Assembly: GCF_004347735.1 (NCBI RefSeq)
Contig: NZ_SLTI01000058.1
Span: 1-64,000 of the forward strand
Origin: Sulfuricurvum sp. IAE1
GTDB lineage: Bacteria; Campylobacterota; Campylobacteria; Campylobacterales; Sulfurimonadaceae
DNA: 64,000 nt
Direction: 5' to 3'
Position 1 is the first letter of the stretch. The number at the start of each line of letters is the position of its first letter. Positions 6,795 to 15,751 of the stretch are shown here, piece by piece. Both the position numbers and the translations under genes were made by a program. A model generated the notes under the pieces. The model was not told the origin of the DNA, made no database searches, and saw nothing but the letters and a program-made list of their open reading frames with translations.

Positions 6795-7903
6795 TTGAGT
6801 TCCTTGCGCAAAAACAGCCGGCCCAGGCCAAGCAGGATCGCCGAATAGACAATCATAATCCCCAGGTAACGCGCCGTTTTTTCCGATTCGATCCCCTCCC
6901 CGATCAAAAAGACGTCGTAAAGAATGTGGTTGTAGTACATGACCGGAAAGATGTGAGCCTCGATCTGGGAAGGTCCGCTCATGGACGAGATGGGCATGAT
7001 GATCCCTGAATACATGAATCCAGGGATGATCGTGATGATGATGGTCAGGACCACCGCGACGATCTGGGTGCGTGTAACGACGGAGATGAGCATGCCGATC
7101 GAGATACTGATGAGCAAATAGATTTCCGATGCGATCCAATAGAGCCAGAAGCTCCCCCGGAACGGAACGTCGAAAACGTAAACCGCCCACAGGAAAAGGA
7201 CGAAAATATTGAGCGAATGGAGCAAGAACGCGGGAATCAGTTTTGCGGTGATGAATTCCCATTTAGAAAGCGGTGAAGCGTAAAAATTGAAAATAGTCCC
7301 CCGCTCTTTTTCCTTGACGATCAGCAGTGCCCCCAGGATAGCCGGAGAGACGAGCAAAACCAGGCCGATCAGCCCCGGAACGATGGCATCTTCGTCACGC
7401 ATCGCCTGGTTGAATAGCGTCCGCTGGTTAATGGCGATCAGGTTTGCACTCCGTTCTTTCCCCAAATCGGATGCGGCATCGAGGATCACCCCGCGTACAT
7501 AGGTTTCCATGGTTACGCCCCGGCTGGGGAAAGCCGCATCCACGAATACCCCTATTCCGGTGCGTTGATGGTGGAGTACCCTTTTTTCGAACGATTCGGG
7601 AATCACGACGATGACGTCGGCTCTGGCTTGTTTGATACGCCGAAGCGCCTGTGCTTCACTGATCGGTTCTACCTGTGTGCGGAAATAGCGGGAGTGTTCG
7701 AATTTGGCGATAAGGCGCTGGGAAAGAACGCTGTTGTCGTTGTCGATGATGAGCGTTCGTGCCCCCGTCACCTCCATCCGTATTCCGTAACCGAAAAGCA
7801 GCAGCAGCATCGTCGGTAGTAAAAAAACCATAACGATAAAGCGCGAACGGACCAGTTCGACGAGTTCCTTGTAAATGTAAGCCCTGATGATACGAAGCCT
7901 CAT
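6791..7903 (-). CDS. ABC-2 type exporter permease (proximal gene)
   Basis: 370 residues with the same topology as its neighbour: helix at about 20-40, periplasmic domain, then a membrane core from about 170 (GLIGLVLLVSPAILGALLIVKEKERGTI). The KEKERGT sequence after the second helix is typical of ABC2_membrane_3 exporters. Start and stop overlap both neighbours by four bases, so stoichiometric translation is likely. Confidence 0.85.
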   Translation of the reverse strand: MRLRIIRAYIYKELVELVRSRFIVMVFLLPTMLLLLFGYGIRMEVTGARTLIIDNDNSVLSQRLIAKFEHSRYFRTQVEPISEAQALRRIKQARADVIVVIPESFEKRVLHHQRTGIGVFVDAAFPSRGVTMETYVRGVILDAASDLGKERSANLIAINQRTLFNQAMRDEDAIVPGLIGLVLLVSPAILGALLIVKEKERGTIFNFYASPLSKWEFITAKLIPAFLLHSLNIFVLFLWAVYVFDVPFRGSFWLYWIASEIYLLISISIGMLISVVTRTQIVAVVLTIIITIIPGFMYSGIIMPISSMSGPSQIEAHIFPVMYYNHILYDVFLIGEGIESEKTARYLGIMIVYSAILLGLGRLFLRKELK

Positions 7904-9504
7904 CGGTAGTACTCCATGAAGATCTCTTCGAAAGTTCCGGCACCCGGATGCAGCGCATACAGTTCTGCGATGCTGTTGTCGGCTACCTTTTTACCGTCGC
8001 GCAAGAGGACGATACGATCGCAAAATTCGGCTTCGCTCATGTAATGGGTCGTGATGAGAATCGCAATTCCCCATTTTTCTTTCAGCGTGGTGAGGAGTTG
8101 CCAGAACTGGGTGCGCGCAATCGCATCGACACCGGAAGTAGGTTCGTCCAGGAAGAGCACCAGGGGGTCGTGCAGGAGCGCCGCCGCAAGCGAAAAACGC
8201 TGGTTGATCCCCAGCGGGAGATTCGAAGGTATCTCGTCGAGATACGCTTTAAATCCGAGTTCTTCGGCGTAGAGAGAGGTTTTTTCAAGTGACTTGGCCA
8301 ACGGAATCCCGCGCATCGCGGCGAAATACAGCAGGTTCTCGCGGACGGTCATGTCATTGTACAGGGCGAAATGCTGGCTGACGTAGCCGATCGATGCTTT
8401 GAGCGCCTGCCGGTCGGATGCGTTTTGAATCGGGCGGCCCAGAAGTTCGAGTGTTCCGCCGTCGATCGGCAAAAGGCCAAGAAGCATTTTGATAAACGTC
8501 GTTTTACCTGCGCCGTTTGCCCCCAGAAGCCCTAATATTTCACCCCGATTAAGGCGAATGTCGACGGAATCGTTCGCGATGAACCCGTCAAAGCGCTTGG
8601 TGAGGGCATGGGCTTCCATGACCGTCAATGCGTGATCGTATTCTTCGGGTCGCGACGTAATCGTAATCGGCGGAAGCATCCGCTCTTTTCGGAGTGCGTT
8701 GACGAAAAAGAGCGCTTCGAGCGTCGGTTCCGGGTGCGGCAAGTGCAGCGGATCGAGCGAGTATAGGGCATCGAACGTTTTAAGACCCGGGGAGGCGGTA
8801 TCGGGAACATAGGTCATCGGGCGGACCGATTCGATCAGTTCGGATGCCGTTCCGCCCGCGATGATCTCCCCTTCGTCAAAAAGGAGTATTTTATCCATGC
8901 CTGCCGCTTCTTGCATGTAGGCGGTGCTCACAAGGATGATCGTCCCCTCTTCGCGCCGTATCCGGTCGAGGATATTCCACAGTTCAATCCGGCTGAGAGG
9001 ATCAACCCCGGTCGTCGGCTCGTCGAGGATCAGCAGTTTCGGGCGGTGTAACAGGGTACAGATGAGCGAAAGTTTTTGCATCATGCCGCCGCTGAGGTTC
9101 CCTGCCCGACGATCCTCGAAGCGCTCAAGCCCGGCCATCGCGAGCAGGCGGTGTTTGTAATCGCGGTAGCCGCTATCAAGAGGAAGATTGCGAATGTCGG
9201 CAAAAAAATCGAGATGTTCCCCGACGCTGAGCATTTCGTAGAGTACCAGTCCGATTCCCTGCGGCATGAACGCGGTATCGGCTTTTATGGGTTCGGCTTC
9301 GGCGGGAGAACGGTAGAGAACATCTTTAAAGCGGATTTGCCCTTCGAACGCCCCGACACCCGCAACGGCGTGCATCAGAGAACTTTTCCCGGCGCCGTCG
9401 GCACCGATAAAGCCGATTATCTCGCCCTCCCTGGCCGTGAAGGAGGCGTTACGTATACCGATGTGTTCTTTGTAGCGGACGGTGACGTTTTCGACGCTGA
9501 GCAT
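7900..9504 (-). CDS. tandem ABC ATPase of an exporter (RbbA/YbhF type)
   Basis: 534 residues holding two nucleotide-binding domains in one chain. The first has Walker A GADGAGKSSL, signature LSGGMMQKL and LILDEPTTGVDPL. The second has Walker A GANGAGKTTF and FLDEPTSGVD, but its signature reads LPLGINQ instead of LSGGQ, so one of the two composite ATP sites is probably weakened. Unlike RbbA it carries no fused permease; the two permeases are separate downstream genes. It lies 14 bases after the HlyD-like gene. Confidence 0.88.
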   Translation of the reverse strand: MLSVENVTVRYKEHIGIRNASFTAREGEIIGFIGADGAGKSSLMHAVAGVGAFEGQIRFKDVLYRSPAEAEPIKADTAFMPQGIGLVLYEMLSVGEHLDFFADIRNLPLDSGYRDYKHRLLAMAGLERFEDRRAGNLSGGMMQKLSLICTLLHRPKLLILDEPTTGVDPLSRIELWNILDRIRREEGTIILVSTAYMQEAAGMDKILLFDEGEIIAGGTASELIESVRPMTYVPDTASPGLKTFDALYSLDPLHLPHPEPTLEALFFVNALRKERMLPPITITSRPEEYDHALTVMEAHALTKRFDGFIANDSVDIRLNRGEILGLLGANGAGKTTFIKMLLGLLPIDGGTLELLGRPIQNASDRQALKASIGYVSQHFALYNDMTVRENLLYFAAMRGIPLAKSLEKTSLYAEELGFKAYLDEIPSNLPLGINQRFSLAAALLHDPLVLFLDEPTSGVDAIARTQFWQLLTTLKEKWGIAILITTHYMSEAEFCDRIVLLRDGKKVADNSIAELYALHPGAGTFEEIFMEYYR

Positions 9505-9518
9505 TAGGGCTTTCCCCT

Positions 9519-10676
9519 TTATTCGGGGACTTCCCGAAGCGTGACGGGAAGGTTTTTGCCGTCCAAAGAGACCACACCCACCGCCGGAAGACCCAGTTTG
9601 AGAAGCGGATCGGGTTTGAGGGGTTTGAGGTGGACGGCATATACACGCTGAATCCTGTCACTGGCGACGGAGACCTCTTTGGGGGTAAATTCAGCTTTTT
9701 GTTCGATACGGACTACTTTTGCCGCTATCGGATGATCGGGATAAGCGTCGACGAAGATGACGGCGCGGTCTGCAATTTTGATCTTGCCGTTTTGGAGCGT
9801 ATCGACGAAAATTTTCAGGTACAACGAAGAGGGATCGATCAGCGTAACGACGGGATTTCCGGCTCCGACAACCTCTCCGCCGTGTGCGATTCTCTCGACC
9901 ACGAAACCGTTCACCGGAGAACGCAGCTCCATTTCATCGAGGACCGCCTGGCTTTGGGCCTGTGTCGCTTCCATTGCTTTGATTCCCGCGGAAAGTGCGT
10001 TGTTGGCCTCCTGCATCGCATCGATTTTACGCTGTGCCAACAATGCTTCGACACGCGAACTTTGTGCGATCGAGATCGTCTCGTCCAGCTGTTTGCGTTT
10101 GTACATGAGTGCGGATAGCTGCTCGCGGTCGGTTTTGAGCTTGAGTTCGGCGGTTTCGAGCTGGCGCGATTCGACAAGCCGTTTGCCCACCAGGTCGTGC
10201 ATCCGTTCGAAATCTTTTTCGCTTTGGGCAACGATGTTTTTTTGCATGCTCACGGTTCGATCGAGTTCGTCGCGGGAACGCTGCGAGAGTGCGAGATTCG
10301 CGTCGGCTTTTAAAAGGGTCTGGGGGAGAGTCCGGCGCAGAATCTCCAGTTCGATTTCCCGAGAGCGGAATTCGCGCCGTGCCGCATCGAGCCTGGCGAC
10401 TACCTGATCGTGCTGGGCGCGCGACTCTTGGCTGTCGATCACGGCGACTGTCTGAAAACGGCGTACCTGTTCCCCTTCTTCGACGTCGATGCGGCTGATC
10501 CTGCCGGCGTACTTCGCATTGAGATTGATCAAATCACCGTCTATCCGCCCCGTCCCCTGAATTAGGTTTTCGGCCAGCTGCGGCGGATGAAGCCTTACAT
10601 AGATCAAAACGGCGCCCGTACCGAACAAAAGCGCAATAAGAGCACCCAACCAGTATTTTTTCAGGGTAGAAAACAT
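9519..10676 (-). CDS. HlyD/EmrA-family membrane fusion protein
   Basis: 385 residues. One N-terminal membrane anchor (about 9-27) is followed by a lipoyl-like half (GTGRIDGDLINLNAKYAGRISRIDVEEGEQV), a long coiled-coil hairpin (about 75-225), then the returning lipoyl and beta-barrel parts (LRSPVNGFVVERIAHGGEVVG). It would bridge the ABC permeases to an outer-membrane channel. It is the first gene of the leftward export operon and is divergent from a TolC-like gene 107 bases away, which completes a tripartite efflux system. Confidence 0.88.
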   Translation of the reverse strand: MFSTLKKYWLGALIALLFGTGAVLIYVRLHPPQLAENLIQGTGRIDGDLINLNAKYAGRISRIDVEEGEQVRRFQTVAVIDSQESRAQHDQVVARLDAARREFRSREIELEILRRTLPQTLLKADANLALSQRSRDELDRTVSMQKNIVAQSEKDFERMHDLVGKRLVESRQLETAELKLKTDREQLSALMYKRKQLDETISIAQSSRVEALLAQRKIDAMQEANNALSAGIKAMEATQAQSQAVLDEMELRSPVNGFVVERIAHGGEVVGAGNPVVTLIDPSSLYLKIFVDTLQNGKIKIADRAVIFVDAYPDHPIAAKVVRIEQKAEFTPKEVSVASDRIQRVYAVHLKPLKPDPLLKLGLPAVGVVSLDGKNLPVTLREVPE

Positions 10677-10783
10677 ATTCGACTGCCCTATTTCTAGATT
10701 TAGACCATCTTATAGCGTTGTAGCTTAATTCAGTATCAATTAATCGTATCGTGACTATATTGACGGATAGAAAAGGAGAGCGC

Positions 10784-12064
10784 ATGAAGCGGTTGCTTCC
10801 GTTTATTTTGCCGACACTGGTATTGGCTCAGAGCTATCCTGAAGTAATCGCGCGCATCGACGCTTCGTACGCGGTGCAAAGTGCCCGTGCGATCGAACAC
10901 TCGGCATACGAAGCGTATCTGGCGGCGGAGGGTAAGCATCTTCCCTCGCTCGATGCCCGCCTCAGCGCTCTCAAATTGAACCGGACGCCCACTGCGGTAT
11001 TGGCGTCATCGAAAATGCAGACCGCCTCACGCAACAATGTAGAGGGAGAAGTCACCCTTACTTATCCGCTGTTCAGCGGGTTTGCCCTCTCCGCTTCGGC
11101 AGAAAAAGCCAGGCTCCATCATGAAAAAGCATTACTTGAAACCTCCGATCTCAAACGTAACCTTTATCTGGATGCCACCCGGCTATATGCCGCAGCTGCG
11201 GGCTATGAGGCGGTAATTGCGGCTCAGAAGGAAGCCAAAATCGCAATCGACGCATCGTACGCAAAAGCGAGGGGAATGTATGCCAACGGCCTGCTCGCCC
11301 CCGCCGAGCTCTATGCCATCGAAGCAAAGGGATACGAAATCGAAGCGCAAATCGCCGAGAGCCAAAGCGCGCGCCTTCAGGCGCTCAACACCCTTTCCTA
11401 CCTCACGGGGGAACGTGTCGAGAAGGTTGAACTCCCCTCTGTACGGGAATGGACATCGGAACCGACAAAGGTCGAAGCTGCCGCGCAGGCGAACCGTGAA
11501 GACCTGCTCGCCCTGGCAAAAGCGCTCGGAATCGCACGAAGCGACATCGCTATGGCCGAAAGTCGGTGGTATCCTCAAATAGCGCTTGTCGCTTCCCTTA
11601 AACGTCACGGTGACACGTTCGATCTTAACGGCGACGGATACACGAACGCCGATAAAAGTTACGGCGGGGTTGTCGCTTCGTGGAATCTCTTTTCGGGGAT
11701 GAGCGACTATCATGCGCTTCAAGCCTCAAAGGCATCCGAATTGGCCGCATACGCCGCGATCGAAGATTATAAAAGCCGTATCATTTCAGAAATACGCAAT
11801 ACGGCTTTGAAGATCGAAGCGACCCATACTAAACTGCTGAGCGCACGTATGCGGATCAAGGCCGCCGAAGAGTATGCCAAACTCACCCGGGGGAGATTTG
11901 ACAACCAGCTTTCGAGTGCGGACGAATTGAGCCGTGCCATTGCCGACCTTGCGTCGGCGAAAGCAGCTGCGGCAACGCTGGAAAGCGAGCTTTTCACCCT
12001 GGATGTTTCGCTTCTGCTGCAGGGCGGTTTGGAAATGTTCCGCGTAAAAACGGCGATTCACTGA
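10784..12064 (+). CDS. TolC-like outer membrane efflux protein
   Basis: 426 residues. Signal peptide MKRLLPFILPTLVLA, then two repeats of the long helical and strand pattern of outer-membrane efflux proteins. I chose the ATG at 10784, which has AAGGAG five bases before it, over an earlier in-frame ATG with no site. It is divergent from the HlyD/ABC operon and probably serves as that system's exit duct. The next gene, a lipoprotein, starts 54 bases later. Confidence 0.85.
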   Translation: MKRLLPFILPTLVLAQSYPEVIARIDASYAVQSARAIEHSAYEAYLAAEGKHLPSLDARLSALKLNRTPTAVLASSKMQTASRNNVEGEVTLTYPLFSGFALSASAEKARLHHEKALLETSDLKRNLYLDATRLYAAAAGYEAVIAAQKEAKIAIDASYAKARGMYANGLLAPAELYAIEAKGYEIEAQIAESQSARLQALNTLSYLTGERVEKVELPSVREWTSEPTKVEAAAQANREDLLALAKALGIARSDIAMAESRWYPQIALVASLKRHGDTFDLNGDGYTNADKSYGGVVASWNLFSGMSDYHALQASKASELAAYAAIEDYKSRIISEIRNTALKIEATHTKLLSARMRIKAAEEYAKLTRGRFDNQLSSADELSRAIADLASAKAAAATLESELFTLDVSLLLQGGLEMFRVKTAIH

Positions 12065-12118
12065 GTATTCGGCCCCGTTTTGACTATAATAAAGCATTTG
12101 TTTAAAGGAGGAGGCGAT

Positions 12119-13201
12119 ATGCGTTTCCAAGCCGCTCTTGCCGTCGCGTTGGCCGTGTTTGTTTCGGGGTGCAGCATGCGGACGCCGCATGAGTCCCTGA
12201 ATGCGGCGCTCGAAAAAAGTTTCCGTGCGCAAGGTTACGATTATACCTCCTCGACCCGGATCACAAAACTGTCGGTCTCGCATGACAAAACCGACGAAAC
12301 CGACAGGAGCGCCGTGTACGTCGACAAAGGTTTGAGCATCCTGCGGTCGCTCAGCCTCCAGGCCAAAGGTTCCGTGGACATCCGGCAGGCAAGGTCCGAA
12401 GCGCTCTACGATCTGCGATACGCACAGAACAACGTCGAAGTTTCGGTTAGGGTACCGCTGATGGCCGACTATGAAAACCGGGTGCTCTATATCGGCAATT
12501 CGTTTCTCAACACCCTATTTCCGATGCGGCCCGAAGATGAGAAAAAACTGATCCGTTTCGATCTTAACGATACCATGATGCAAAGCTTTTTTCCCGAGGA
12601 TGCTTTTAACGCTTCGGCGTTCCGGAGTATGAATCGGGCGATTCAAGAAGGGACCCTCAAAGGGTTTGCGGAGATGAACGGATCGCTCGCGTATTACGAT
12701 GCGGCAAGCGGAAACATACGGGTTCGGCTCGATCATGACGATTCGGTCGGGTGGTTCGTCCGCTTTAGCGATGCCGCAATCGTCCGCCTTTTTCAAGACG
12801 GCGTTTTGAGCAAAGAAGAATATGGGGCGTATATGATTCTAAGCGACCAGAAACGCATCTCCGCTTTGTTTGAGCGATTCGTCCTCGCGACCGATTTTGA
12901 AATCGCCCTGAACCGCTCCGGCCGCGTTGAACGCGTTACCGTACGCCTCGATATTAGCGATGCCGAGGGATCGTTCACGGCGGGAATCGAAAATACAACG
13001 TCGATAGAACATTACGACGATCCCCACTTTACGCTCGATCCTGAAAAAGCCGGAACGGTCCATTTTCACGACGTTGTCAAAAATTTCGAAATGTTGATGG
13101 AACCCGTCAACACGCTGGATAAAATATTTCAGGAACCGGCCGATGTCAATGACGCGCTGGGCGTTCTACCCTCCGCTCTAAAAACCCATCGGGTTTTGTG
13201 A
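12119..13201 (+). CDS. hypothetical lipoprotein, 360 aa
   Basis: Type II signal sequence with lipobox VSGC (MRFQAALAVALAVFVSGCS), so a lipid-anchored envelope protein. AAAGGAGGAGG is a strong ribosome binding site and fixes the ATG at 12119. The mature part is rich in strand-like segments (VEVSVRVPLMADYENRVLYIG; a long central region on FPMRPEDEKKLIRFDLND). It resembles proteins that bind or measure lipids, but I do not recognise the family. Being downstream of the TolC-like gene, it may assist the efflux system. A terminator hairpin overlaps its last codons. Confidence 0.7.
   Translation: MRFQAALAVALAVFVSGCSMRTPHESLNAALEKSFRAQGYDYTSSTRITKLSVSHDKTDETDRSAVYVDKGLSILRSLSLQAKGSVDIRQARSEALYDLRYAQNNVEVSVRVPLMADYENRVLYIGNSFLNTLFPMRPEDEKKLIRFDLNDTMMQSFFPEDAFNASAFRSMNRAIQEGTLKGFAEMNGSLAYYDAASGNIRVRLDHDDSVGWFVRFSDAAIVRLFQDGVLSKEEYGAYMILSDQKRISALFERFVLATDFEIALNRSGRVERVTVRLDISDAEGSFTAGIENTTSIEHYDDPHFTLDPEKAGTVHFHDVVKNFEMLMEPVNTLDKIFQEPADVNDALGVLPSALKTHRVL
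13181..13197 (+). terminator. Rho-independent-type hairpin
   Basis: AAAACCC (13181-13187), loop ATC, GGGTTTT (13191-13197), partly inside the 3' end of the lipoprotein gene. The T-run is part of the stem, so it could work on both strands, also ending the leftward unit that stops at 13217. Confidence 0.6.
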
Positions 13202-13216
13202 CGGACCAAATGATCG

Positions 13217-13465
13217 TTACTCCATGCCGATGAGGATGCGCCCTTTTTTGTTCAAATAAAAAGTTTCGTATCCATCGTCCCCTATACTCATGCATTCTCC
13301 CAAAAAGCCTTCGTCATATAGCTCTCGTATAATCCGGTGTACCGTATCGGCATCCATCTGTGCATATTCGGCGATATCGTCAGCTTCGTAAATGTTGTAT
13401 TCGATTTCGTCGCTCAGCGAAAAAATCGATCGCATGACGCGCAGTCTCTCGGCTGTCGTGTTCAT
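13217..13465 (-). CDS. small winged-helix protein coupled to NifQ-like gene
   Basis: 82 residues from the ATG at 13465, which overlaps the stop of the NifQ-like gene (ATGA). AEYAQMDADTVHRIIRELYDEGFLGECMS followed by a basic beta strand (YETFYLNKKGRIL) looks like a winged helix with wing. Family not recognised. Tight coupling to the NifQ-like gene in a region with nifA, nifT and nifU suggests regulation or metal handling during nitrogen fixation; this is inference. Confidence 0.6.
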   Translation of the reverse strand: MNTTAERLRVMRSIFSLSDEIEYNIYEADDIAEYAQMDADTVHRIIRELYDEGFLGECMSIGDDGYETFYLNKKGRILIGME

Positions 13466-13794
13466 GATGCGCTCGCTTCGGCAACAAGGCAGGAGAAACA
13501 GTGCTCGCGGTCGTTGCATCCGGCACAGGCGGGAGCCACTTTCCCGATGGCGTCGTAGAGGAATTTTTTCCAAAGTTTCTCTTTGGGTTTCATTTCGGCG
13601 AGACGGGGAAAGTGGCGTGCCATGAACTGGCCCATCTCGATGCGGTTTTTAAACCCCAGGTCCTGGTACAAATGGTTCATCTCGAGCGATTTGAGCGCAA
13701 TAAGCGGAGCGAGATCGTATCTGGCCTCATCGTTCGCGGCGTATTTTTTCAGGTGGTTTTCAATCTCGCGGCGCATGACGTCGTGTTCGTGCAT
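13462..13794 (-). CDS. nifQ: NifQ-like molybdenum donor protein, short form
   Basis: 110 residues. The C-terminal part HFPRLAEMKPKEKLWKKFLYDAIG followed by CAGCNDREHCFSC resembles the end of NifQ, which supplies molybdenum to FeMo-cofactor synthesis through an iron-sulfur cluster. The classical pattern is C-x4-C-x2-C-x5-C. Here the cysteines are Cys90, Cys93, Cys99 and Cys102 (C-x2-C-x5-C-x2-C), so three ligands align and the fourth is displaced. It is about 60 residues shorter than standard NifQ. The nif neighbourhood supports the call. Confidence 0.7.
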   Translation of the reverse strand: MHEHDVMRREIENHLKKYAANDEARYDLAPLIALKSLEMNHLYQDLGFKNRIEMGQFMARHFPRLAEMKPKEKLWKKFLYDAIGKVAPACAGCNDREHCFSCLVAEASAS

Positions 13795-13857
13795 AGCTTC
13801 CCTCCCCTATGGGTCTTCATGGAGAGATGCAATTTTTATGCGCGTACTTTTGCGCTT

Positions 13858-14955
13858 CTAATGGTGCCCTTTATACTTCATGCCGTGGGCATGGGCCACC
13901 GCTTCGTTCATCAGATAGCCGTCATAGGTGTTGAGCGCGGAACTCAAGACGTCGTTTCCGACGACATGTGTAATCGGGGTAGCGGCTATTTGCTTGATAT
14001 AAGGCAGCGTAGCGTGTGTTAGTGCGCTCGTAGAGGTATGCGGGTACATGCCGGGCATATTGGCGACGCAATAGTGGATGATCCCTTCGACTTCGAAGGT
14101 GGGGTCGGAATGGGTCGTCGGACGGGAAGTTTCAAAACATCCCCCCTGATCGATGGAAACATCCACCAACACCGAACCCTTCGGGATCAGTTCCAACATC
14201 TCCCGCGTAATCAGTCTCGGAGCTTTCGCACCGGGAATCAATACCGTACCGATGATCAGGTCGGCTTCTTTGATGCTGTTGACAATCGCGTCGTGGGAGG
14301 AATAGTGCATCGTCACCCGCGGACTCATGACGTCACGCAGATACGCCAGCCGTTCGGTATTGATATCAAACAGTATGACTTCGGCACCGAGCCCGGCGGC
14401 GGCGTCGGCGGCTGCCTTACCCGCCACCCCGGCTCCGAATACGACGACGCGCCCGGGTGCAGTACCGACGGCACCGCCGACGAGCTGCCCTTTTCCTCCG
14501 TAATAGCGTCCCAAATGTACGCTCCCGAACAGCGTAGCCATACGTCCGGCGATTTCGCTCATCGGTTCGAGCAGCGGGAGACGACGGCCGCTGCGGAGCG
14601 TTTCGTACGCGTAGGCGGTCACTTTTTTCTCACACAGTAATTCGGTGAGTACTTTATCGGCCGCGAGGTGGAGGTAAGTAAAGAGTATCAGCCCTTCGCG
14701 AAGCCTCGCATATTCGGCTTCAATCGGTTCTTTGACCTTGACGATCATATCGCTCGAACGCCAGATCTGGTCGGGATCGTCGAGGAGGACACCGCCCGCA
14801 GCCGCGTAGGATGCGTCCTCAAACCCGCTCCCTTTTCCCGCACCGGATTGAACGTATACGGTATGCCCGCTACGGACCAGCTCTTCGACCCCCGAAGGGG
14901 TAAGAGCGACTCTGAATTCATCGGTTTTGATCTCTTTGGGTAGCCCTATGATCAT
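13858..14955 (-). CDS. ald: alanine dehydrogenase
   Basis: 365 residues, full length. Starts MIIGLPKEIKTDEFRVALTPSGV, with the catalytic-region motif FTYLHLAAD and a Rossmann fold at VVVFGAGVAGKAAADAAAGLGAEV. Catalyses reversible NAD-linked conversion of alanine to pyruvate and ammonium, linking ammonium from nitrogenase to carbon metabolism. It is transcribed towards the NifQ-like gene with a 63-base gap and may be in the same unit. Confidence 0.92.
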   Translation of the reverse strand: MIIGLPKEIKTDEFRVALTPSGVEELVRSGHTVYVQSGAGKGSGFEDASYAAAGGVLLDDPDQIWRSSDMIVKVKEPIEAEYARLREGLILFTYLHLAADKVLTELLCEKKVTAYAYETLRSGRRLPLLEPMSEIAGRMATLFGSVHLGRYYGGKGQLVGGAVGTAPGRVVVFGAGVAGKAAADAAAGLGAEVILFDINTERLAYLRDVMSPRVTMHYSSHDAIVNSIKEADLIIGTVLIPGAKAPRLITREMLELIPKGSVLVDVSIDQGGCFETSRPTTHSDPTFEVEGIIHYCVANMPGMYPHTSTSALTHATLPYIKQIAATPITHVVGNDVLSSALNTYDGYLMNEAVAHAHGMKYKGHH

Positions 14956-15070
14956 CGTTTTCTCCCTATTGCCGCAGTGCGCAGGCGGTTCATGGAACGG
15001 AAAAAGTCAGCCTGGGTCAATGATACCACATTTGGGACGAAAGCGAAAACGCCTTTGCACCGTTTGAGGC

Positions 15071-15619
15071 TCAGGCCCCCATCCAGTTCTCGTGTTCGTG
15101 CCCTTTTTGTTTGATATTCACCGCCTTTTCCACCGCTTCGATACAGCGGGAATAATCGACTTCATCGGTGATTTCAGGGACGATTTCGAGATAGCTGATG
15201 AGCCCTTCTCGATCGATGACGAATACGGCCCGAGCCAGCCGATCCTTTAGTTTACCTTCCGAAATCAGGATGCCGTACTTTTTTGCAAACTCGCGCGACG
15301 TGTCGATCACCATTTCCGAGCGGTCGATCCCCTCCCGCTCGACATAATCGCGGACGAAATCGATATCGTCGGTCGTAACCATGACGGTTTTGAGTTTGTC
15401 GAATCGTCGGATAAGCTCATTGAATGTTTTCGCCCCAAGGGAACATACCTCGGTTTTAAGCGAGGGAATCGCAATCAACAGCTGCGCCGTCGGAGCGATC
15501 ATTCCGATCACGTTTGGGGTGCCGTCCAGAAGCGTTACGCGTGCCGCCGGGGCCTCGCGCCATATTGTCATCTGTTTTCCTTCGAGCGTCGTCGGGGTGC
15601 CGTGTACGGTGATTTGCAT
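15071..15619 (-). CDS. tpx: Tpx-like peroxiredoxin without the usual resolving cysteine
   Basis: 182 residues. The peroxiredoxin active site P-x3-T-x2-C is present (IPSLKTEVC, peroxidatic Cys59) and the start MQITVHGTPTTLEGK is typical of thiol peroxidases. The resolving cysteine normally found about 35 residues later is absent; the only other cysteine is Cys159 in DYSRCIEAV. It may work as a one-Cys enzyme or use another reductant. A well-formed sigma-54 promoter lies at 15649-15664 with the expected spacing to AAGGAG and the start. With nifA divergent next to it, this suggests expression with the nif genes to protect nitrogenase from peroxide. Confidence 0.78.
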   Translation of the reverse strand: MQITVHGTPTTLEGKQMTIWREAPAARVTLLDGTPNVIGMIAPTAQLLIAIPSLKTEVCSLGAKTFNELIRRFDKLKTVMVTTDDIDFVRDYVEREGIDRSEMVIDTSREFAKKYGILISEGKLKDRLARAVFVIDREGLISYLEIVPEITDEVDYSRCIEAVEKAVNIKQKGHEHENWMGA

Positions 15620-15648
15620 GTGTACTCCTTATCGTAAAAAAATAAGAG

Positions 15649-15664
15649 TGCAAAAGAGATTCCA
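15649..15664 (-). promoter_or_regulatory. sigma-54 promoter of the Tpx-like gene
   Basis: On the minus strand TGGAATCTCTTTTGCA: TGG-A at -24 and TTGCA at -12 with the correct GG-to-GC spacing. Predicted start of RNA near 15638 leaves an 18-base leader carrying AAGGAG. The consensus CG after the -24 box is TC here. No TGT-N10-ACA NifA site was found upstream. Confidence 0.7.
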
Positions 15665-15751
15665 TAAACTGCCTATTTTTTATCCATTTGAACGATGATT
15701 CGTTGCTTTTTTTTGTACTACAATTTCCCATATCCTAAAAAAGAATGCGCC

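Noticed and set aside
6795-7262. N-terminal extension of the distal ABC permease
   Set aside because: Overlaps the proximal permease in another frame and reads as His/Arg-rich filler; the ATGA start at 6794 is better.
15665-15751. Search for NifA upstream sites (TGT-N10-ACA)
   Set aside because: None found here or before nifU. TGT-N9-ACA before nifU has the wrong spacing.
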